Source of the DNA: Diphasiastrum complanatum
Lineage: Eukaryota > Streptophyta > Lycopodiopsida > Lycopodiales > Lycopodiaceae
Direction: 5' to 3'
Length of the DNA: 64,000 nt
NCBI GenBank assembly: GCA_029204225.1
Contig: CM055092.1
Coordinates: 58,218,790 to 58,282,789 of the forward strand
The position numbers and the translations under genes are program-made. The notes beneath the pieces were generated by a model. The model did not search any database. It was not told the DNA's origin and saw nothing but the letters and a program-made list of their open reading frames with translations. Of the stretch, positions 1 to 11,959 are shown piece after piece (positions within the stretch are counted from its first letter, which is position 1; each line of letters begins with the position of its first letter).

Positions 1-2472
1 TCTTTATTCAAAAACATAACTTAAGTTGAGAAATTCTAAGTCACTAGCTCCCACATGGTTTTCTATCTTTCGGGAATTACCATGGGGCTCACAAAATATA
101 CATCTTCTTTTAGCACTAATAATGCTCGTGCTCTCAGATTCGGCTCTCAACTTTATCTTTGCTGGAAGCTCTTTTGAGTGGAGAGGTTCTGCATCGACAC
201 CTCGGGACATGGCATCAGCTAACACTGGTCACTCCAATGTATGTGGTTATTAGTTATGCCTCGTCATTCTGGGCTTGGCCGATAAAGTAATTAATAATCA
301 TATGAGGGCCCAGACCTATATTGGACGTAACATGGTGTTTGACTGTTATAATGCAAGAATAGGAGGTCAATTGCTTATTCAGGTTGCCAGGGGATCCTAA
401 GAGAAATATTTTCTCCTCATGGGAGAGAATATATACTAGTGGAAACTTGCCCTCTCCTATTGGACTTTCTGATCCTTGAAGCCAAGAGCCCCTCCTCTCT
501 TGCATTCATTCACCATGGCATGGGGGTGAAGTGGTTAGGGTATTGACTAGCCCTTTCCTGTTGGTGAACAGGATCTAGTGACCTTCACTAGGCGATCCTT
601 ACACTTCACATGTTGTTTTTCCTGGTGAAAGATGCCGACGTTGGCTCCACTAGATCGTGCATACTTGCAACACCCTGCCACACCATGTTAAAATTCTATT
701 AGGATCTAGTGCAGTATGCAGATCACATCAATCAATCACCATAGCCACTCCTCACAAGCTCTCAAAGATGGCACAACAAAAGTTAATTGTATAACAAAGA
801 AAACTATACATATAGTGTATTCACAAATTGCATGAAAGACAAGTGTCCTAAAATTGGCCTACCACCTGCCAAAAACTAAGGTCGTGGGCCTGATATGGCC
901 AAATTCGAAACAAACTCGGGACATGCCCCTGAGTATAGTAATTACTATAAATAACATTGTATAGACTAATTTGTTTTGTGTGTGGCTACTCGGCATATAA
1001 AGGCTATAATACCCTAATTAACGTGTTTCCAAGATTTCCATGGTGTTGGCAAGATGTACCCAAGAGATCTAACAAAGGTTTTTGGCTATCTACACCTAAT
1101 GTGTGGCTTTAAAAAATGAACCAAGAATTTGGTTGTCAAGAGGCATTTTAAAGACCTCTTAGGGTGGCGTATAGATTGGCTATCATGGGTTTGTTTTGGG
1201 GATTTTCAAGATGGATAAAATACTAGACTAAAACATTGGCAACCGTATGTATTAAGACCTTTTTAAAGATACTCAACCAACATATAAGAGAGGAGTGTTG
1301 TAATTGATAAATTGTAGTATTCATGCAATCAACTTTTTGGAGAAAGAATATCCACAAATTGGAGTGAACATCTCCTACTTATGTCAAATCAAATATTGTT
1401 CAAACCGTTTATGAAGAGTTTGCACACTTGTTGTATATTCTAATAAACAATATGGCATTGAACACTTATTTGTAAACTTAAAGGCTGTCAATAAATCAAT
1501 GTTTTAGAACCAATACCAAATACCATGTATGAATGATCTTTATGACTAGCTGATTTGACCTGGTTTGTCTTTTTTTATTATTACAAAAGTTGAACCAACC
1601 TAGTGATGAATATAACATTGCATTCTCTTACTCCTATCGATACCAATACATACTATATCCAACCCAAGCTGATTTTAAAAGCCTATTTTTCACCTAATAG
1701 AAGCCACTATGGTCTTGAAAAACTCCTTGTTTATCTCAAGCCACATGTTTATTGGCCTAGAATATTTCCATATATGTGTTAATCTCTGAATATGATTCCT
1801 ACTTAGTTGTACAAACCGAATCCTCCAAACAAGCTATATACTTTACCATATCATAAAAAATAAAAATAAAATTCATGATGGGAGTTATTAATCTTATGAA
1901 ATATTCCATCTAACTTGGATATGCTTGAAATTGAAACAGATATAGGCATAACTTATAAACAATACATAAATTCATTTAAGTTTGATAAATCATATAATGC
2001 TCCCTTAGGTGAGCACTTGAGTTTAATGTATAGAAAGTATGCTTATAACAAGTTGGTGAGCATTGTCACATGGTGGGTAATTTATTAGCTATGATTTAAA
2101 ACACCCTTCTTATCATCATATGTCAAGGTCAAGATATCTTGGTATAGCAAGAACACGTTTTTATTGTGGCCAAAAGTTTTGACGTATGATGACCCTTTAT
2201 CTTGAAAGTTTGTAAGACTCCTTTATACTCAAAACAACATATGCATTCCAAATTAATTCTTCTAGCATGGTAGCTAAGCATTGATGTTGATAACTAGGAT
2301 TTCATATAAACAACAAAATAGAATTATAGAAGTGCCTTGAGCAATAAGATCTTCAATCATTAAGATTGTTACATGACTTGGACAAGGTCCTAAACAATGA
2401 ACCTCATGCCAACACTCTGACGGTGCGGAACAATATTTTTTTAGTGCTCAAAGATTGTTCTTTCTAGTTACC
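1..2472. other. AT-rich flank without a recognisable gene
   Basis: Only short open frames occur here and none shows a motif I recognise. A stretch near 508-620 has a tRNA-like A-box appearance but no convincing B box, so I do not call it. The segment just before 2,473 may be the decayed 5' part of the LINE that follows. Confidence 0.5.
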
Positions 2473-4800
2473 CACGGGGACTTCAATGGCATGACACATG
2501 TTAGATTTTCTATATGTGTTTCAAATTTAGGTATAAATTTCACTTACGTTTCATATACATGGCACAAGTTAAATTTTATGGACCAAATTGAGGTTCTACA
2601 ATTCAATTAGCATGTGATGACAATATATAGATGTGTACGTCCTCATTTTCTTAATCCCAATGTGCAAAGAGAACATGTTTTGATATTTCCAAAGCCACAT
2701 GCCTTGAGTTTCTTCTAATTTTAATTGTTAATTCTAATAATGCACCATAATCATATATCTCTTTAATCACATGCTTCCTTAGCCTAGCCACTAGTGGTAA
2801 GACAAAACACTCATTTATGCAAACTTTTGGTTTTTTTAGAAGTACGAAAGTGCTAAGTATAAATTAAACTGCCTTTAACATAAACTCCCTCATTGCTCAA
2901 TCATGTAATTAGCCATGTGCAATAGCATCCTTTTATGAGTAAGTATTTGTCCTTTTGATCTAGTTTATATCATAGATATCTCTCTACTACCACAAATTCT
3001 TGTATATAGTATTTGAGTTGGTGGGCCATTAACTAGTGCAGAGGCAAGTTTTTCCTATTTAAAAAGTTGTAATTATGTCATACATTCCTTGTTCTACACA
3101 ATATGTTAATCAAAATAGAATAAACAAGTATTCTTGTTACATAAGCCATTCATTTGACAATTATCATATGTAGTCTAGGAAAATGCTTGTCTTTGTTCAA
3201 GCCAAATCCAAAAAAAAATAAAAATGCCCAATTTCTCATTCTTAAGAACATATGTTGGTCATGATATGAGGCTCAACACTTTCTTGTCCATATTTTATAT
3301 TAAATTATTTTCTTAACCAGCATTATCTTTTATTTCATGCATGTTTTTCTTTTTTGGTTGTTGACATATTTGAAGACATCACATCCTTTGCTTTTCTTTC
3401 ATGAATACTTGATCAAATACTATACATCCATTTGTACCCCAAACCAAGATTGAAGCACAAGACTTCTATGGATTGTTGAAGTATAACAATATCCCAAACA
3501 TATAGCTATGGCAATTAGATTGCAATGGACGTCTGATAGAAAACTCTAGGGAATTGAATCAAAGATAGAGACATTGTATCCAAAATTGAAACAAGTACGA
3601 CATTATCGAATATGTTCAATGAATAATCATGTCGAATTGACTATTGAATTTTGAGAAATGATTATCAACCAGCTTTGGTACTTTATGACTATTAAATTTG
3701 AAGTCAAACACATGAAATTGAGACCTTAGGTCCATCATTCTGACTGCAAACCAAACAAGAAATAGAGCACACTAAAAAAAAAAGCTATGATGTTTCAATT
3801 TTTTTCTTGAAACCATTCTTGAACATAATGCCAAAACCAAATCCTTAGTAAAAACTCTAATGGTCAATCTAACTTCGAGGAAAATGCTTAGGGTAGCTAA
3901 AAAGTTTGTTCAACTATAGTCATGGCACTAAGGAAGCACACCGACTTGAAGTGGCTAAAAAATAATGACTTGTCCTCTTTCTTCTTTTTTGTCCTTAATG
4001 AGGTACTCAAACCATATGTCATTGTCTTTATGAATAAATATCTTGAAATAGTACAACTTTATAAATATTTATAGAAGCTCCCAATCAACAAATCTTCTAG
4101 TGTCAACGGGGTTATTCTAAATTGTTTTTTGAAATTTTGAAAGTTGCTAGGTGCAAACCTCGTTGTCAATTGGTGAACCAAGTTGTGGTAATTGTTACTT
4201 TTTTCAAAAAATATAGATGAATCAATTTAGTTACTCCATAAAGTGAATCATCTCATCACATAAAAGACTTCAAACTTTTAACCATGACATTGCTTATAGA
4301 TTTGTGTCTAAAGTCCTAGCCAACCATATAACCCCCATTTACATGATCTGCTTTTGGCTGAGTAGTATGACTAAACTAAAGTCAAAAAATCATTGACACC
4401 TTTCTCAACATCGCACATTTCTACGTGCGCCACATTGTTGACTACAATAATAATCCAAGCGTACCTTTATAAATGACTTACATAAGCTAGAGCTGCATCC
4501 CATAGTTGTGAGGTTGTAGTTCTACTTTATTATTTTCTCAATTTAGTTGAAGCCAGTTACGCTTCAGCCTTTTTGAAAGTTATGTTTAATGGCCATCTTG
4601 ATTGCCTTAACTGTGGTATCAAGCAAGGTTGTCCCCCTTCTCCTCTTCTTTTTGCCATTTCTATGGAGCCACTGTGTATTGTTATTGATTTAGCTTGGGT
4701 TGACAACAAAATACAAACTAGTCAGAGTTGTCCTATTCCTCTCACCGAGCAATTATTCACTAATTATGCAACACATTTCATTTAAAAAAGAGAGAGGAAT
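2473..4800 (+). mobile_element. L1-type LINE (non-LTR retrotransposon) relic
   Basis: A frame from 2,473 reads HGDFNGM and, in the same frame about 22 codons on, FTYVSYTWHKLNFMDQIE. This order (GDFN, then a YTW box, then a D-x-I box) is that of the apurinic-type endonuclease of plant L1 elements. About 2.1 kb further on, the + strand shows the RT box QGCPPSPLLF. The spacing fits one element spanning endonuclease to RT. Around 4,280-4,330 a frame reads YRFVSKVLANHI, like the start of the L1 RT domain. Between these points the frame is destroyed by many stops and indels. I found no poly(A) tail or target-site duplication, so the ends are open. It lies outside the duplicated units. Confidence 0.6.
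4573..4785 (+). pseudogene. LINE reverse transcriptase fragment
   Basis: This 70-codon open piece holds the RT box GIKQGCPPSPLLFAISMEPL, which matches the G-x-x-Q-G-x-P-x-S-P-x-L-F block of L1-type reverse transcriptases. The preceding VMFNG also fits the family. The FADD catalytic box expected about 60 residues later is not recognisable (a weak LFTNYATHF lies in its place), so the enzyme is dead. It is the best-preserved part of the LINE relic starting at 2.47 kb. Confidence 0.7.
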
Positions 4801-5790
4801 CAATCAAAAGCGTTCTTTAGATCATGGATTGCATGAAACTCCTCCATGAACAAAGCAAAGTATGATATCTTGGTTCTTTGTCATTTGTATCCTCAAGACT
4901 AGCTCAAATAGTTCAGTTTGAACTTAGTGTCTCATAATAAAATTGCTAGGCTACTTGAAATCACTTTTGGTGTCTCTTTATCCCCTGAGTAGAAATTCAA
5001 TATGATTATAGATGTGCCAATGAGAAGGTTTACAAGTGGGACCTTGCCTATCTTACTTATCATATTCAAATCCTTACTAGAATACATATCCTTATCTGAT
5101 GGAGTAGACCTAAAACTTTGAATGATTGCCTTGTCAATGAAATAGAAAGATTTCTTGAAATGACACCTCCTATCTTAGAGATTATGTTGGCTAGTGCTTC
5201 GTGTTTTCATTCTACATTTTACAAAAGGAATCCTCAAAATAATTTTAGTGACTAGGTGCATTCAATGTTGTTTGACATTGTTGTCTTTATGATTTGCGAT
5301 GTGGGATGTGGAGTTATTGTAAATTAGGAAAGATTTAATAGAAGTTAATGGAAACTTCACTAGCTTGTTGATCAATATTTCCAAGCAAATTCTTGTTGGC
5401 CAAGCAAACAAATTTTGTTTGGCAGCTCGCTGATCTCATTTTTATCTAAGAGGGCTTTGAATGTCCATAGAAGAGAAATATAGCCTGGCCTCCCAGAGAG
5501 TCAAAAGTTTCTATGTATGTGCTCAAATGACTCCTCAGAGCACCAAAACTACACTTTCCACAGCAACACAACCATTAAGTTTTCAAAAGCAGATTCTATA
5601 ATGTTCACATTTAGGCTTCAACAAACCCCACTTGGTCAAAACGGTTTTATGCTATGCATGACTCAATCAAATCCATATAAGCAACCCTAAGATGCTAACA
5701 ATTGCTATGGTAACCCGTATCGACATAACAATTGATGTTCTGATATGAATTTTGTCCAAGTAGGAATACATTAAGAATCCAGAGCAAACT
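4801..5790. other. No gene; probable LINE 3' decay and one small palindrome
   Basis: I see no coding signal. At 5,399-5,423 there is an imperfect palindrome with arms ending GCCAA and TTGGC around an AAATTT-like centre. The words GCAAACAAATTTTG reappear near 6,786, inside the hairpin cluster that follows, so this may be an outlying member of that family. Confidence 0.4.
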
Positions 5791-5796
5791 TTTTTG

Positions 5797-5836
5797 GCCT
5801 GGCAGCATTGCTCGCCATCGAGCAATGCTGCCAGGC
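5797..5836. repeat. Perfect 18-bp hairpin, loop CCAT
   Basis: The left arm GCCTGGCAGCATTGCTCG (5,797-5,814) and its exact complement (5,819-5,836) enclose a 4-base loop. A run of T precedes and a run of A follows, which could extend the stem past one bulged G. Confidence 0.9.
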
Positions 5837-5846
5837 AAAATTTTTT

Positions 5847-5887
5847 GCCTGGCAGCATTGCCTCATCTCGATGGAGTGCTGCCAGGC
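5847..5887. repeat. Hairpin, 11-bp outer stem, same family
   Basis: GCCTGGCAGCA (5,847-5,857) pairs with TGCTGCCAGGC (5,877-5,887). The interior differs from the neighbour at 5,797, with only partial pairing. It starts 10 bases after that neighbour ends. Confidence 0.85.
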
Positions 5888-5920
5888 AACAATGAGATAA
5901 GTGCGTAGGAACTTTTGCAG

Positions 5921-6069
5921 CGTGATCTTCTCTCTGAAGTATAAGTGCGTAGGAACTACAGTCCGAGACCAGCTTTTGAATCCTTTGCAAACCTTCGTGA
6001 TCTTCTCTCTGAAGTATAAGTGCGTAGGAACTACAGTCCGAGACTAGCTTTTAAATCCTTTGCAAACCT
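5921..6069. repeat. 75-bp tandem repeat, two copies
   Basis: The segment starting CGTGATCTTCTCTCTGAAG at 5,921 recurs at 5,996 with very few differences (for example GACCAGC against GACTAGC). A partial third copy of the middle (AAGTGCGTAGGAAC) lies just upstream near 5,899. It sits between two hairpins of the surrounding cluster. Confidence 0.85.
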
Positions 6070-6135
6070 CGGAGATCGTGATGCAACTACTTGGCAACAC
6101 TGCCTCATCGCGGTTTAGGGGTGGCAAAAGTTTTT

Positions 6136-6175
6136 GCTTGGAAGCATCGCTCGCCGGCGAGCAATGCTGCCAGGC
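6136..6175. repeat. 40-nt foldback with no loop, same family
   Basis: Two 20-nt arms meet at 6,155/6,156 with centre CGCTCGCC|GGCGAGCA. There are three mismatches relative to a perfect palindrome. The right arm matches the sequence at 5,819-5,836, showing common descent. Confidence 0.85.
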
Positions 6176-7272
6176 AAAAAAAATTTGCCTGGCAGTGCTC
6201 CATTGCGATTTGGCAGTGCTACTAGGCTAGGCCCTTGCTTAAGAGGATGTACTGATGATACTTGGCTGGTAAGTTGTGCTGATCGAAATTGCTCCAAATT
6301 TAGCAATCACAATCCATCCTAGCTGAATGAGTTTCTACAAGTGTTTACACTACATTTCCGTCTGCACGTTGATTATACTGCTAATGCTCTGGATATTTAC
6401 CTTGTTGCTTTTGCTTTTGTTATTGTAAAATGTACGAACTGACACCTAACCCTAGATGCGTCATATGCTACATGAGCACATTCTGTGATGTATGACCACA
6501 TCTACTGCTTAGCAACTCTTGATTGGCCAATGAAACCATGTGGATTGCTACGGTGCTACCCCAGTCAAAATGACTTACAAGTAATGGTTTATCTCCAAAC
6601 ATTGTTGTTCTTGTCGCAAAGACGTTGTACAGCTTCAGTCGTAGAAAGGGCATAAGCTGGAAACGTTGCCAAGTATATAGATATCACAAATAGCTATTTC
6701 AAAGACCAGGAAATGTTTTTATTAGCTTAATTTTTGTTACATTAGACAAACTGAGTCGAACTGCCATTGTTTGTCTGGTTGTCAGGCAAACAAATTTTGG
6801 TCTGGAACATTGCTCACTGGGGAGCAATGTGCCATGCACCTTTTGTTTCCTTGCTACTTCACAACTCTCCTATTGCATCAACACATACTTTCATATTTCT
6901 TTGGACCTCCAACACCTTGCCCTTTATTCTCCGTGTACGAATCTTCTTTTCTTGAACATTCATCCTGACATCCTTACGTAGTGATTCATAGAGATTGTTT
7001 TTGACCAACAAGAATATTCATGATGGTTCGTGACAAGAAACTAACCTTTGGTAGTATCTAACATTCAGATGAGAATTAGGTCTTATGAAGAGCTACTTTT
7101 AAAAATAGCTTTTGTGTTGTTGCAATTGAAAACTGCTTTTAGCCTGTAGGCAAAATTTTTTTACCTGGCGGTAGTTGCAGCCAGGCAAGAAAAATTGGCC
7201 AGACGTCTTTTTTTGCCTAGCTGCAGCTGCATCCAGGCCTGGGTTCGAGCTACAGCCAAGAAATTTTTTTTT

Positions 7273-7317
7273 GCATGGCTGCAACTCGATCTGAGCTAGA
7301 TCGAGGTACAACCATGC
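7273..7317. repeat. Decayed hairpin with inner 8-bp stem
   Basis: GCATGG (7,273) pairs with CCATGC (ending 7,317), and inside it CTCGATCT (7,285-7,292) pairs with AGATCGAG (7,298-7,305). It is preceded by the same long T run as other members of the cluster. Confidence 0.7.
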
Positions 7318-7320
7318 AAT

Positions 7321-9185
7321 CTGAAATAACATATATCTACAGCCAGACAAAATTATTAGGGCTTTACCATGGCATGTGCTTGTGCGGTGAGTAAAGTGCT
7401 ACAAGATCGTGCTACCGTCAAAGCTTGAACAAGATCGTAGGCAACACTTGAATCAATAGCAAAAGTCGATGAGCACCAAGAGCAGCTTTATGAGTCTCAC
7501 AATAATGGAAGGGAACAGTTTTAGCACAGAATTCTGATGCATACACTCAATGGTACCTTTAACAATTTTTTTTAAGAGACTTTGCAACTCACAAATACCT
7601 CCTATTGAAGCACATATGGTCGAGGCCCAAACTCAAATGTTATCATTCAATTTGTAACAAGTTTGCTTGAATTTGTTTTCCACAAATGCTGCCTTGTAAA
7701 AACTTTGCGTAGGTTTGTTCCCCACAATTGCCTCCTCTCAAAGTGCATAAGGCATTAGCACAATATTGTTCCATAAGTCTTCACTATGTTTGAGAGGGCT
7801 ATGGTAATTAAGAACATCTTGCCAAAAATATCCAACATAGATGTATTGCACATGCTACATTTTTGTCCTAGCTTATCTTCTAAAGTTCTTGACGATAATT
7901 TATCTTTAGAATTAGCACTTGCTTCTTCAAAGGTCTTAGGGTTGTTTACAATAATTCTATAATGTCTACAACCAAAGTGTTGTAGAGCAATTCTCCTTAC
8001 CCGTTGCAATTATATTCTTTCTTTTGGTATCTTTCCTTGAGAAGCTGGACTCCTTCAAATATGCCAAACCTTTTGGAAGAAAGTTTAATAAGCAAAGAGT
8101 AGGCTCACCCAACCCATGTCTCCAATAGTCACCATCCCATTCTTCACTCTCTCCATCACCTAGCAATAACAACCTCTACTAAGAAGAAAAAAGACCAAAA
8201 ATTCTTTAGTTAAAAAAATTTAATTTCTAAAATTGTGGAGGCTATAAAACAAGTAAAGTAATCAAACTAAATATATTGCAAAGTCTTATAAGCTTCATCA
8301 TGGGTCTATTTGCCATGCATGCAATCATTGATGATCATACCATCTATGCATCTGTATGCTTTAGATGGTGTTAAGGTGAATATCAAAAATGATATTAATT
8401 TGCTCTCATCCTATTTGTTTGTGAGTATTCATTGTCTTGTCTCATCTAATAAAAAATATCTAACTTAGCCATGTCAAGTACCAGTAGGAATTTCCTTCTA
8501 CTACTATGGCTTGCACTATATCCCATGTTAGTGTAATGTGGGCTGCCAACGAGGAAGATGAGGGTTAGCTATCTATGCAAAGCTATATACTTTTCTAGCA
8601 ACGACTAACCTCCACATGTAGATCCAATAAAGTCGATGACCATGCGAGATAGTTGTAACGTAATAAAATAAATTTGCAAGTTTCAATCTTATGTCATCTT
8701 GTTCTTGCTCATGTGTGTCACATCATTTTTTAGCAATAATTATTAGCAAAGAAAAATGAAAATAGATAGATATTATATTTTTATTTGACTATATTTAATA
8801 AGTCTTTTGTTATAAATTATATATACTCTAAAAATATTGGTTGATATGATCAATACTTTTTTTTTTAAATAAACTCGCAAAACTCGCAATTGATTTACTC
8901 GCAAAATGTTTGGACTCTAAGAGTGGCAATATTGTTATTGTTTATCTCAATATGCATGATTTTTTTCTTCAAATTCTCATCCCACTTACCTTTGTGATCA
9001 TTGTATGATTTCTCTTCATTCTTTTCTTATATGTAGCTTACGTGTATAAATGCTAGAATGTAGAAATGTTACTATAAACTCAATACTATCTATCTTTGCG
9101 ACCAAACTTCATATATCCTAGACAAGACATCAATATTAACTATTTTAAGGTTTTGTACTCATATTTTCAATTCTCACTCTTCGTG
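7321..9185. other. No recognisable gene
   Basis: Open frames on the − strand near 7,755-8,172 have no motif I recognise and no supporting context. The rest is AT-rich and broken by stops in all frames. Confidence 0.5.
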
Positions 9186-9830
9186 GTATTAGAGCAAATA
9201 TGATAACATTACATTAAATTTCTATTATGTTTATGTTTTACATTACATATGAAAACATCAACTTTTGATATTAAATTTGTTGAAATATCCAATGCCAAAG
9301 ATTGTAGCTGGAAATTGATCACTCAAAAACTTTCAATGCCATAATCAGATTGGCTTCAATCATTGACTTATTAGCAATGGAAGAAAAGACGGTTGTGGAG
9401 CAAAGAATAGGTGATTTGGGCATGAAAAAAAAAAAAGTTATGTGGAGAAAGGTAAAAGTAGGCTGAAAATTTACTTTATGGTTTGAAACGATCTCCTAGA
9501 TCATGGTTTTAGGGCATAGATATTTAACTTTTTGACAAAGGATTCGAGGCAAATAGTCTATTTTTTAAGGTCTACAACAACTTTAAATTTTTGACATTTA
9601 TCATAACCACATTGTATGTTAATTATGCTCCCTTATTTAGCAACAATGCTAAATTCCCAAGAGAGATTGAAGGAGAATTGTCATCAAAATTCAAAACAAC
9701 AATTTATGAAGAAGCACATAGTTGTCTTGAAAATGGAATTCTTAGTGATCAAAATATAAAATCACTTTATTTTAGTCAATACAAATATCTAAAAAAATGT
9801 CAAATAAATTTCGCAAATTGAAACTATCAA
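9186..9830 (+). mobile_element. Internally deleted Ty1/copia relic
   Basis: TGGTATTAGAGC near 9,185 is one base away from the copia primer site TGGTATCAGAGC. About 65 bases on, a frame starts MKTSTFDIKF and continues with a CSWKL word like the gag N-terminus of Ty1/copia. Near 9,450 the sequence jumps into RT: a frame with LYGLKRSPRSWF, then FDKGFEANSLFF, then (9,591-9,821) LYVNYAPLF and GELSSKF. These align in order with the copia RT blocks LYGLKQSPRAWY, the GF block, LYVDD and the K-F block. In the catalytic block YVDD has become YVNY. Most of gag, protease, integrase and early RT are missing. Confidence 0.65.
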
Positions 9831-10689
9831 AACAAATATGTCTCTTTGATACAACTAAACAATTTGGAATGAATTTTTCTTAGGAAATTCATTTTTGGAG
9901 CATTGATACATGCTATTTTTTTTTTAAGATCATATATTACCTATTTAGTTCATAAAAACAATCAATCTATGTCTATGCTTCAATAAGAAGCAATTCTTAG
10001 AGGATATTTTACAATTAACAAGATATACAAATTTCTATAAACAGACACTCACAAATTAGCATCACATTATTTTTATATTTTCACAAGATATTGTGTCTTG
10101 AAACGTTAAAAACAAAAGAAAATTTGATATTTTTTACAAGGAAAAATGTGTCAAATCATTCCTATCTACAAAAAAAATTAAAATAAAGCAATTTGATTTC
10201 AAACTCTATAGTGAGATGTGAATATAGCTTGAATCTCATCAATGCTCATTTTCTATGACAACTAGAAAATAAATCTTGCACTTGATTTAAAGTTTCATTC
10301 ACATTTAAATCCATTACCATTTTGTCAAAGAAAACATAAGGGAAAAAGTGTTAAATATGTGGGGAGATGGCAACCAATATTCTTACAAATCCACTACCAA
10401 AAGACAAGCACACAAAGTTCAACAATATTTTGAATCTTAATCTAAATGGAGAGCATTGAAGTTTAATGCTATTCCAAACATATAATTATGGTAATTAAAT
10501 GACAATTGATATCTATTTTGACACTTTGTTGAATCAAATTGAAGATAGAAATATCTCGTTGAATATCAAAGCAACTTTGACACTACCAAACATTTTTTTG
10601 CCAATTAGTCAAAGTGGTACTCCAACTATGCAAAATAGACACTAAGTTAATTATATAAATTAAACATAGCTAGCTAACAAGTGTCAAAA
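9831..10689. other. No recognisable gene
   Basis: AT-rich sequence without coding signal. It may include the 3' remains of the copia relic to its left, but I could not match an LTR pair. Confidence 0.4.
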
Positions 10690-11290
10690 ATACTGTCGCG
10701 AACAAAATATTGTTGCGAATATTTCAAAAACAACAAATATGTCATGAATAGAGAATCATTTGAGAATCCCTCATGAATCTGTTGTGAATCTTTCGGCAAT
10801 CTTTCAACTCTGAGAAACTAGAACGTTGCTGAATATCAACTGGCAAAACAATTGGATTCTGTTACAGAAGGAAAAAGGCCAAAGGACTTATCCTGTAACA
10901 ATATAAATACATGTGCACTTATAGTAATAACATACTCTCAGATTCAACTCAGACTTAGACTCAGACTGACTTATTAACTTATGCACTTGCGCACTTATGT
11001 ACTCTTCGTAAAAGAGATACCACAAGGCAGCAAGAAAAATGTATATTGATTCAGACTCAAAATTATAAAATTTGTTTTCTGATCAAAGTTTCAGTCGCTT
11101 ATTTGATTATCTAATTGTCTATCACATTTGAACATATATTTCCAATTTTTGCACCCATATTCCGCACGCATTTTTTAATCATAATAGAACTGCTCTATTA
11201 GTACATAGATCATATTCAGGCATGATTAGAAATGCTGATATTGGTGTGATTTATTCAACCTCTAATCGCGTTCTCTAAGGAAGAATTCGT
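10690..11290 (+). mobile_element. LTR-like segment, + orientation
   Basis: The last ~90 bp (from about 11,202) resemble 60,006-60,110: both contain TACATAGATCA, then a GAT-ATT-rich stretch, then GATTTATTCAA and CGYGTTCTCT. At 60.1 kb this block lies directly before a copia-type primer site and gag, so it behaves as the end of an LTR. A TATA-like CAATATAAATAC lies near 10,898. I could not find matching ends or a target-site duplication. Confidence 0.35.
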
Positions 11291-11299
11291 AGAAACGAG

Positions 11300-11900
11300 A
11301 TAGAAGCTAATGGTGCACAGAAACAATATGTACGGTCGTAATATTGCTCTTGTGCGCACGGAGAAGGAGACGAAGATCAAGGAGGAAAGAGGGCGCAGAG
11401 AAGCGATATGGCTCGAAAATCGGAAGAAAACAAGTGAAATTGACTCCGAGCTCGCGAATATGTGTACTCGATTTTTTCGCACGTGTGCGGTCACATGCAT
11501 GAACAAAGGCACCCAATCAGAGATCGCCACGTGACGTTCACATGTTGAAAGTTCACATATCAAACATCGACACGTGTCATACTCCAATGAATCAGAATGC
11601 GACACATGGCTTTTGTATGACTTCACACGTGTGGAGGATTTTGAGCAAATCATTGTACGACACATGGGCTGTTGACCATTGACTCGCATATGTGAGACGA
11701 CTATAAAGGACACGATCCCCAAAAAGATATTTTTTTCAACTTTCTCGGGTTTCGCTCATATCGGTTCGCTGCACGCGTATTTTATATCTATTTTCATCAC
11801 GTATCACTTCTATGCATGCCCTGTTTGTTCCCTTCTTGTAACCTCTTTCTTTGTCCGCACAAGAGCAATATGTCGTTCATACATATCGCTTCTGTGGGTG
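11300..11900. repeat. Diverged inverted repeat around the left duplication breakpoint
   Basis: The reverse complement of 11,300-11,440 resembles 11,735-11,900 at about 70% by eye. The clearest shared word is GCACAAGAGCAATA (11,857-11,870), whose complement is at 11,342-11,355. The centre is near 11,606. The right arm is promoter-like sequence upstream of the 11,960 frame. The duplication starts at 11,532, between the arms, so only the right arm was duplicated. Confidence 0.5.
11702..11708 (+). promoter_or_regulatory. TATA-like box upstream of the 11,960 frame
   Basis: TATAAAG lies about 250 bases upstream of the ATG at 11,960. G-box-like ACACGTGT words (11,565 and 11,625 regions) lie 70-140 bases further upstream. 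This looks like a plant promoter or an LTR U3 region, but transcription is inferred only. Confidence 0.4.
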
Positions 11901-11959
11901 CATAGTGTTATCCCTTTATCTTAGGTTATTCCCCTCTCGCACAAAACTGATACTATTCA

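Larger units (their letters stand above)
5791..7320. repeat. Cluster of related short hairpins (GCCTGGCAGC family)
   Basis: At least five inverted repeats lie within 1.5 kb and share outer words: TTTTTGCCTGGC on the left and GCCAGGCAAAA on the right. The members run from a perfect 18-bp stem (5,797-5,836) through a 20-bp near-perfect stem with no loop (6,136-6,175) to more decayed forms (5,847-5,887; 6,807-6,830; 7,158-7,182; 7,273-7,317). The spacers differ, but the A/T-rich outer edges and GCAATGCT core recur. They could be MITE-like foldback elements or RNA hairpins. I cannot assign a known family, and neither duplicated unit contains them. Confidence 0.7.

Noticed and set aside
508-620. 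tRNA-like or SINE-like segment
   Set aside because: An A-box-like word (GTGAAGTGGTTAGG) is present, but there is no acceptable B box at the right distance and no flanking duplication.
7755-8172. Two overlapping − strand frames of 68-84 codons
   Set aside because: No motif, no neighbour that would make sense of them, and composition like the surrounding AT-rich sequence.
11255-11722. 155-codon − strand frame
   Set aside because: It overlaps the promoter-like inverted repeat, is cut by the duplication edge in unit 2, and shows no motif.
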